Program-made: the position numbers and the translations under genes | Source: Bacillus sp. ISL-55 | GTDB lineage: Bacteria; Bacillota; Bacilli; Bacillales; Cytobacillaceae | Assembly: GCF_018613155.1 (NCBI RefSeq) | Contig: NZ_JAGGQU010000012.1 | Coordinates: 1 to 34,467 of the forward strand | DNA length: 34,467 nucleotides | Reading direction: 5' to 3' | Part shown: in pieces, positions 29,946 to 34,467 of the stretch | How the letters are laid out: every line of letters begins with the position of its first letter | Position numbering within the stretch: position 1 is the stretch's first letter | Notes under the pieces: model-generated | Told to the model about the DNA's origin: nothing | Database searches by the model: none | The model's input: only the letters and a program-made list of their open reading frames with translations

Positions 29946-31076
29946 TTGAAACCATTCAGCAACCGGCTTAAAAAGAAGCAAATACTTTTCCTATCCCTTT
30001 TTATCCTATTCATTGTGGGGACCGTTGTTTTTGTACATAACAATCATTTTCTGTACGATCGCACGATTGTGAAGGTTCTGGAGACAGAAGTCGTTGAAAA
30101 GACAGAAGTGATCAATCCGCTCGATCATATAGACCATCTATACACCCAGCAGTTAACTGCTGAAATAAAAAATGGCCAAGAGAAGGGCAAGCTTATTAAT
30201 CTAGTGAATGAATTCTCCACTTCGAAAGCGTACGACCATGAATTCGAGGCTGGGGACGAATTATTCGTCGATCTTGATCCGACCAGGGCGGATACAGGAG
30301 AATTACAGGGGACCATCAAAGACGTGAAACGCGATAAATACCTTATGTATGTGACATGGGTGTTTGTTCTTGTATTATTGATTGTCGGCAGGAAGCAAGG
30401 TCTGCTGTCTATTGTCAGCCTGGTCATCAATGCCCTTTTGCTTTCCTGTGCTTTGGATGTGTATCTGAATAACGCTAACTGGAGCCTATTACTGATCTCC
30501 AGTATTGCTGCAGTTCTTTTTACCGTGATTTCCTTATTGCTCGTGAATGGCTTTAATGAAAAAACTTATGCTGCGATCATCGCAACGCTCTTGGGGACTT
30601 TCGCCTCCCTGTTCATCGTCTGGGTGGTCCTATGGGGGACCTCGGAAAAAGGGCTGCGCTACGAAGAACTGCAATTTATAACCCGGCCGTATCAGGTGGT
30701 GTTTCTCGCTGGATTGTTCCTTGGATCCCTTGGAGCTATCATGGATGTCGCGATTACGATGTCCTCTTCTATGTTCCATATGTTTGAAAAGAACAACAAC
30801 ATACCGGTTAAAGCACTGATCAAATCCGGAATGGAAATCGGCAAAGACATCATGGGAACGATGACGAATATTCTGTTCTTCGTCTATGTCAGCGGTTCGA
30901 TCCCAATACTGATTCTTTATTTTAAAAATGGCTCCCCATTGGGCTTTGCTCTTTCCATGAACCTTTCGCTTGAAATGGCGAGGGCATTGGCAGGCGGGAT
31001 TGGAATCGTTTTGACCATTCCAATCGGCCTCTATGTGACAATCTTTTTCATCAATAGAAAGAGGGCTGGATTATGA
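29946..31076 (+). CDS. YibE/F family membrane protein, first of pair
   Basis: 376 residues from TTG 29946, six bases after GGAGG; an upstream ATG at 29892 has no site and would add 18 odd residues. An N-terminal anchor (about 11-29) precedes an extracellular domain of about 110 residues (EVVEKTEVINPLDHIDHLYT, FEAGDELFVDLDP), then about seven membrane helices. Family signatures: GSLGAIMDVAITMSSSMFHM, SGMEIGKDIMGTMTNILFFVY and LEMARALAGGIGIVLTIPIG. Function is unestablished. It overlaps the next gene by four bases (ATGA), so the two are translationally coupled and probably act together. Confidence 0.87.
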   Translation: MKPFSNRLKKKQILFLSLFILFIVGTVVFVHNNHFLYDRTIVKVLETEVVEKTEVINPLDHIDHLYTQQLTAEIKNGQEKGKLINLVNEFSTSKAYDHEFEAGDELFVDLDPTRADTGELQGTIKDVKRDKYLMYVTWVFVLVLLIVGRKQGLLSIVSLVINALLLSCALDVYLNNANWSLLLISSIAAVLFTVISLLLVNGFNEKTYAAIIATLLGTFASLFIVWVVLWGTSEKGLRYEELQFITRPYQVVFLAGLFLGSLGAIMDVAITMSSSMFHMFEKNNNIPVKALIKSGMEIGKDIMGTMTNILFFVYVSGSIPILILYFKNGSPLGFALSMNLSLEMARALAGGIGIVLTIPIGLYVTIFFINRKRAGL

Positions 31077-31828
31077 ATGCTCTAGTTGTGCTGGCTGCCA
31101 TTTTATTCATCTTGATGGCCGTAGTCGGAAGAGGTAAAGGCGTCCGGTCTTTTTTAGCAATCTTCTTCAATTTCATTGTGATCTTCATCGCCATTATTTT
31201 CATGAACGACCCAAATGCAAATCCGATTATTATCACTTTAGTCGCCTGTATTTTTATCAGCGTCATCAACCTGTTCTACATTAACGAAGTGAACAGTACA
31301 ACAAAGACTGCTTTCATTTCAACGGTAATTTCAACGATTGTTCTGCTTTTGTTTATTTTTATCATTGCGGACCGGGCACGAATCCAGGGCTTTGGCGAAG
31401 AAGAAATTCAGGAGCTTGGAATGTTCTCCCTTCATATTGGCGTTGACTTCGTTAAAATTGCCGTATCGGTCATCATCATGAGCACGATTGGCGCAATCAC
31501 GGATGCTGCGATTGCGATTTCCTCACCGATGCGCGAGATTCATTATCATAACCCGGATATCACCAGACAGGATCTATTTAAATCAGGGCTAAGTATCGGC
31601 AGAGATATATTAGGAACGAGCACCAATACATTATTTTTCGCCTTCTTCGGAAGTTATCTCGCCCTGCTGATCTGGTTCAAAGACCTGTCCTATTCAGCAG
31701 GAGAAATCATCAATTCGAAAATCTTTAGCGCAGAGATGATCACGATCCTCTGCGCCGGAATTGGCGTAACACTTGTGATCCCGATTACTTCCTGGATCAC
31801 GGCCTATTTTTTAGTAGCCAGGAAGTGA
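31073..31828 (+). CDS. YibE/F family membrane protein, second of pair
   Basis: 251 residues, with seven or so helices and no extracellular domain. It shares the family core with its partner: STIGAITDAAIAISSPMREI, then SGLSIGRDILGTSTNTLFFAF, and AEMITILCAGIGVTLVIPIT. It therefore looks like a paralogue of the membrane half of the first gene. Starting inside the ATGA overlap, it needs no separate ribosome site. Such pairs are common in Firmicutes; two half-symmetric subunits suggest a heteromeric channel or transporter, which is inference. A U-tailed hairpin follows at 31886-31916. Confidence 0.87.
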   Translation: MNALVVLAAILFILMAVVGRGKGVRSFLAIFFNFIVIFIAIIFMNDPNANPIIITLVACIFISVINLFYINEVNSTTKTAFISTVISTIVLLLFIFIIADRARIQGFGEEEIQELGMFSLHIGVDFVKIAVSVIIMSTIGAITDAAIAISSPMREIHYHNPDITRQDLFKSGLSIGRDILGTSTNTLFFAFFGSYLALLIWFKDLSYSAGEIINSKIFSAEMITILCAGIGVTLVIPITSWITAYFLVARK

Positions 31829-31885
31829 GGCATGGGGACGGTTCTACTATTTCGCAGAACCGTTCAACTAGGTTGTAACCATGAA

Positions 31886-31916
31886 GCAAAGGACCGAAAT
31901 CCTTTGCTCATTTTTT
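31886..31916 (+). terminator. yibEF-like operon terminator
   Basis: GCAAAGGA (31886-31893) pairs with TCCTTTGC (31900-31907) around CCGAAA, followed by TCA and six T. It abuts the stop codon of the convergent DUF3021 gene. A second stem, GACGGTTCT / AGAACCGTTC (about 31837-31864), precedes it. Confidence 0.85.
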
Positions 31917-32312
31917 CATCGAATTATTCATCTCTTTTTCTAGCCGCTTAAAATACAGGAAAAAACTTACCCAAAAGATCAGATAGACCACGATGAAGCT
32001 TCCTAGACCTGCCAGTACAGGGTAAAGTCTCAGGGGCAGCCATTCCATCCAGACCGCCAGAGGCAGCCAAAGAATGATAGACAAAACAAAGTGGATGGAT
32101 GTTTGTTTGAGGGGGCTCCATTCTTCGATATCAAAAAGAAGGGATGCGCCGCCAAAGTAAATGGCCATGACCATACTACCTAACATATTTTTCCATATGA
32201 TTGACACCGGGACCTGTAGGTCCTGGATCATCATAGCCGTTAATGCTGCAAATGTTAAAATCGCCGTAAAACCAAGTCCCAGTAAACTCCTTCTAGCCAA
32301 TTCAACCACCAT
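31908..32312 (-). CDS. DUF3021 family membrane protein
   Basis: 134 residues from ATG 32312 (ATG 32318 is only three bases from GGAG). Four hydrophobic spans are visible (about 8-28, 38-57, 69-88, 95-120), ending with a charged tail RLEKEMNNSMKK. DUF3021 proteins almost always follow a LytTR-domain regulator, as here, and are thought to modulate it, by analogy with the membrane inhibitor partners in streptococcal LytTR systems. The start overlaps the end of the regulator gene, so expression is coupled. Confidence 0.83.
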   Translation of the reverse strand: MVVELARRSLLGLGFTAILTFAALTAMMIQDLQVPVSIIWKNMLGSMVMAIYFGGASLLFDIEEWSPLKQTSIHFVLSIILWLPLAVWMEWLPLRLYPVLAGLGSFIVVYLIFWVSFFLYFKRLEKEMNNSMKK

Positions 32313-32763
32313 GATCATCAGCTCCTATAATTAATTTCCTTTTTAATTCCTGAACATATTTCCGTGAGACGTATTCTTTGGCTCCAGATCGAAAGTGAAC
32401 ACAGAGGTTTCCATTAAACGCTAATTCAAAATGCGTGATGTTCCCAAGATTTCCGATCGCTGATTTAGACAGCCTCGTGAACCCGTGGCTCTGTAATAAA
32501 TCTTCAGCTTCATATAATTTCATCGTCAGCTCAATAGATTTATGGTCAATAGACGCGTAGACCTTCCTTTTTTCCGCAAATACATAATCTATATCACCAG
32601 GACATATCAAAATCGTCTTTTCCCCTTCGCTCCCGACGATACGTTTAGGTGCCTGATGATCCAGCTTTCGAACCAATTCATCCAGTTCTTCGGACCATTC
32701 CTTCGCATGGATCGTCACAAAGGTTTCTGTATATTTCTGATTAAGGTCAATGGTAAACTTCAT
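32302..32763 (-). CDS. LytTR-domain DNA-binding regulator
   Basis: 153 residues. A short N-terminal region (about 1-45) lacks a receiver domain, so this is not a two-component response regulator. Residues 50-150 are the LytTR DNA-binding domain: GDIDYVFAEKRKVYASIDHK, LYEAEDLLQSHGFTRLSKSA, IGNLGNITHFELAFNGNLCV, and VSRKYVQELKRKLI. LytTR proteins bind pairs of direct repeats and control envelope, bacteriocin or competence genes. The start ATG is preceded by GGGGGGATGAGG. The overlapping DUF3021 gene is the probable membrane partner. The targets are not visible beyond likely autoregulation. Confidence 0.88.
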   Translation of the reverse strand: MKFTIDLNQKYTETFVTIHAKEWSEELDELVRKLDHQAPKRIVGSEGEKTILICPGDIDYVFAEKRKVYASIDHKSIELTMKLYEAEDLLQSHGFTRLSKSAIGNLGNITHFELAFNGNLCVHFRSGAKEYVSRKYVQELKRKLIIGADDHGG

Positions 32764-32953
32764 TCCTCATCCCCCCTTCCTCCTATACTATAACAAGGAA
32801 CCGATTGAATTTTGGAAAAAATCGCATAACATTCAGCTTCCTACGTACAAGAAGTTGTATTTAGTGAATGAAATCATCTGCATAACGGGATAACGGGGCG
32901 GTTCTTGTATTTTCGGTAAGATATTAAACATCAGGCAGGCATCATTTTCCCCA

Positions 32954-33001
32954 AAAAAATCGCACCTGCGATTGCTAGATGGAGCTAGCAATCGCAGGTG
33001 C
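32954..33001 (-). terminator. Very strong terminator hairpin
   Basis: GCACCTGCGATTGCTAG (32962-32978) pairs perfectly over 17 bases with CTAGCAATCGCAGGTGC (32985-33001) around a 6-base loop; the A-run at 32953-32959 is the U-tail on the minus strand. It serves the 83-residue gene that ends at 33021. Confidence 0.9.
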
Positions 33002-33020
33002 AAATTCACGTCTTAAAAAC

Positions 33021-33272
33021 TTACGGAGTAATCGTAAAATGGGGCTTGCTGAAGTGGCTTGTTCCCCCGCTGCCCACAAGCACGTATCCATTTTTCGGGA
33101 ACAACACGATCCTAGTTGAACCATCAGAAAGGATTAAGTCTACTCTTGCTTTATTCTTCAAAGCTGTATATTTCACATAGCAGGATTTCGTCACCGTGGT
33201 CTTCCAATCATCATCAAACTCGGCTCGTAGCACCCTGTTTGAGTAGGTCTGGTTTGTTTTTGCTGGCTTCAT
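33021..33272 (-). CDS. Small protein of unknown function
   Basis: 83 residues starting ATG 33272, with AAGGAGG ten bases upstream. The sequence is basic and beta-rich (NRVLRAEFDDDWKTTVTKSC, KNKARVDLILSDGSTRIVLF, PKNGYVLVGSGGTSHFSKPH), with one cysteine and no hydrophobic span. I recognise no family. It has its own exceptionally strong terminator, which supports it as a real, well-expressed gene. Confidence 0.72.
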   Translation of the reverse strand: MKPAKTNQTYSNRVLRAEFDDDWKTTVTKSCYVKYTALKNKARVDLILSDGSTRIVLFPKNGYVLVGSGGTSHFSKPHFTITP

Positions 33273-33440
33273 ACTTGTCTAACCTCCTTACATGAAGACA
33301 CTCTCAATATTCTATTCACGATCCAAGAGTTATGTATAGACAAGAATCCACAAACTAAATAAGCAAAGGGACGTCTAGTTCCCTTTGCTTATTTTCATAT
33401 TAGATTTATAGACAGTCAGAGGTAGCTTCTTAGATCCTAG

Positions 33441-33686
33441 TTAAGACTCCGGCATGATCCAAACGATTTCGCGTATCCGGACAAAAAATGTGGAATCATA
33501 CTCCTTTATCACCACATGATCCGGCTTGGCATCCATAACCATTCCGCTAACTGAACCTCTCGTTGTATCGAGGACCACTCTTTTTCCGATAAGATTATGA
33601 AGAGCTGCATATACATACGGCTCAACCATCACCACATTCATTGGTCCGTTTTGTGTTCCCTGTGAATACATCCCATTGCGCATCAT
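33441..33686 (-). CDS. DUF2642 family protein (YuzF-like)
   Basis: 81 residues. Core: YVYAALHNLIGKRVVLDTTR, GSVSGMVMDAKPDHVVIKEY, FFVRIREIVWIMPES, an SH3/LSm-like barrel found in several small Bacillus proteins, some from the spore coat. The N-terminus MMRNGMYSQGTQNGPMN is Gly/Asn-rich. GGAGGGAGAAGG lies just upstream of the ATG. A sporulation or coat role is inferred from the family distribution only. Single gene. Confidence 0.8.
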   Translation of the reverse strand: MMRNGMYSQGTQNGPMNVVMVEPYVYAALHNLIGKRVVLDTTRGSVSGMVMDAKPDHVVIKEYDSTFFVRIREIVWIMPES

Positions 33687-33824
33687 CTTGTTCCTTCTCC
33701 CTCCAGGCAGGCCAAAATTTTCTTTTTTATTTTATGACCAGCTGGCTCGGCTAGTTCCCAGCGGCCAACAGCTCGGGAGAATTTCGTGGGTAAGGTAACA
33801 GTTACAGCAATTAGCCTGCATGAG

Positions 33825-33854
33825 TTATCACGAAATGAAGGATTGCGATATAAT
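33825..33854 (+). promoter_or_regulatory. Promoter of the terminal GNAT gene
   Basis: A perfect TATAAT (33849-33854) is preceded by TTATCA (33825-33830) at 18 bases. The start of transcription, near 33861, gives a short leader before ATG 33888. Its position inside the longer open frame shows that the upstream 34 codons are not translated. Confidence 0.65.
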
Positions 33855-33887
33855 TCCATTAAGAACCCTGTTAAGAGAGGAAGTTGG

Positions 33888-34418
33888 ATGATGCCAATTC
33901 GTTATGAACTTGTTCCTGATGATCAGATTAGCCTGGTAAAAGACCTTTGCAATGAGTTGATGATCTATCAAAAATCACTAGCCACTTTTCGCCCGGAGCT
34001 TTTTGATGGCATGAGCTTTGAAACCAGAATGGTCCCCTCGGTTAAAAATGCGAAGGCGAATCATATCATTGCCGCAATGGATGGCGATGACATCGTCGGA
34101 TACGTGTATAGCAATGTATCCCCAAAAGAAGTTTATTCTAATGACTTTGCTACCTTTTTCGATATGGATTCCGTAAAAGGAAATAATGTCGGCTGCCTTT
34201 CGCAATTTTATATAAAAGAAGGATACCGCAGTATGGGGATTGGTTCGGTACTGTATGATGAATCAAAGAAATGGCTTGATTCCTTTGACGGCATTCACGA
34301 CCAGTTCATCTATGTATCCAACGGGAATGACGCCGCCCTGAACTTTTACAAAAGCAAAGGCTTTAAAGTAAGCCATCAAATACTCGATGGATTCATTACA
34401 GTTCTTAGGAATACATAG
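33888..34418 (+). CDS. GNAT N-acetyltransferase
   Basis: 176 residues from ATG 33888, with GAGAGGAAG upstream. The open frame extends back to 33786, but that part contains the promoter. GNAT features: IRYELVPDDQISLVKDLCNE at the N-terminus, central beta-strands (DDIVGYVYSNVS), the acetyl-CoA loop FYIKEGYRSMGIGSVLYDES (motif A), and NGNDAALNFYKSKGFKVSH at the C-terminus. The substrate is unknown. A solo copy of the 53-bp unit begins 12 bases after the stop. Confidence 0.9.
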   Translation: MMPIRYELVPDDQISLVKDLCNELMIYQKSLATFRPELFDGMSFETRMVPSVKNAKANHIIAAMDGDDIVGYVYSNVSPKEVYSNDFATFFDMDSVKGNNVGCLSQFYIKEGYRSMGIGSVLYDESKKWLDSFDGIHDQFIYVSNGNDAALNFYKSKGFKVSHQILDGFITVLRNT

Positions 34419-34429
34419 TTCAGGCTAAT

Positions 34430-34467
34430 CGTACCCTTATGTGGTGACAAACTGCTGCATAAGGGTA
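34430..34467. repeat. Solo TACCCTTATG unit, cut by the window edge
   Basis: CGTACCCTTATGTGG and CATAAGGGTA match the arms of the 53-bp array units; the central sequence (TGACAAACTGCTG) is different, so only the inverted arms are conserved here. Confidence 0.7.

Noticed and set aside
33786-33887. Longer GNAT protein starting at 33786
   Set aside because: A promoter with perfect TATAAT lies within it, and the ribosome site and family N-terminus favour 33888.

Overview
The window looks like chromosomal DNA of a low-to-medium GC endospore-forming member of the Bacillaceae (Bacillus, Mesobacillus or Cytobacillus type). The evidence is strong GGAGG-type ribosome binding sites, frequent TTG/GTG starts, many U-tailed intrinsic terminators, and typical Bacillus families: Spx, the YwaC/YjbM alarmone synthetase, DUF3231, DUF2642, CarD/YdeB-like, proBA and YibE/F. 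I see no rRNA, tRNA, CRISPR array, transposase or prophage module. It reads as an ordinary accessory-rich stretch of chromosome with many short transcription units.

Layout. Positions 1-2000 hold an AT-rich, repeat-rich segment: a CarD-family regulator (TTG start) between two copies of a dispersed repeat, a candidate minus-strand small RNA, and a rifamycin ADP-ribosyltransferase (arr). Positions 2095-5550 hold an MFS transporter, a thioredoxin-like protein, an SGNH/GDSL hydrolase and an acyl-CoA thioesterase. Positions 5816-7870 are the most interesting block: a TetR regulator whose promoter carries three copies of one 15-bp operator, followed by an Spx-like protein lacking the second redox cysteine and a small (p)ppGpp synthetase. 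Positions 8060-11000 hold DUF3231, ferritin and cupin genes of sporulation/storage flavour. Positions 11244-16371 hold a second MFS transporter, an AraC-family regulator, a membrane-anchored unknown, a vanadium-dependent haloperoxidase and a 47-residue membrane peptide. Positions 16520-16800 are a tandem array with an exact 53-bp period. Positions 16881-19292 are the proline genes proB-proA, followed by a chemoreceptor at 19669.

From 21563 to the end there are a 59-residue orphan, a divergent membrane-protein/TetR pair sharing palindromic operators, a SurA/PrsA-like lipoprotein, a Uma2-type nuclease-fold protein, a GNAT enzyme, a short-chain dehydrogenase, an EthD-like protein, small membrane proteins and a toast-rack lipoprotein. 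These are followed by a TspO-like protein, a YibE/YibF membrane pair, an overlapping LytTR-DUF3021 pair, two small sporulation-type or unknown proteins and a terminal GNAT acetyltransferase.

Three repeat families run through the intergenic spaces. One is GGGACATG hairpins at gene 3' ends, acting as terminators. The second is a larger element with GGGACGGTTC/GAACCGTCCC-type ends. The third is the TACCCTTATG/CATAAGGGTA unit found in the 53-bp array and as solo copies. Functional links between neighbours are mostly weak. The TetR-Spx-like-alarmone synthetase cluster, proBA, the YibE/F pair and the LytTR-DUF3021 pair are the believable units.
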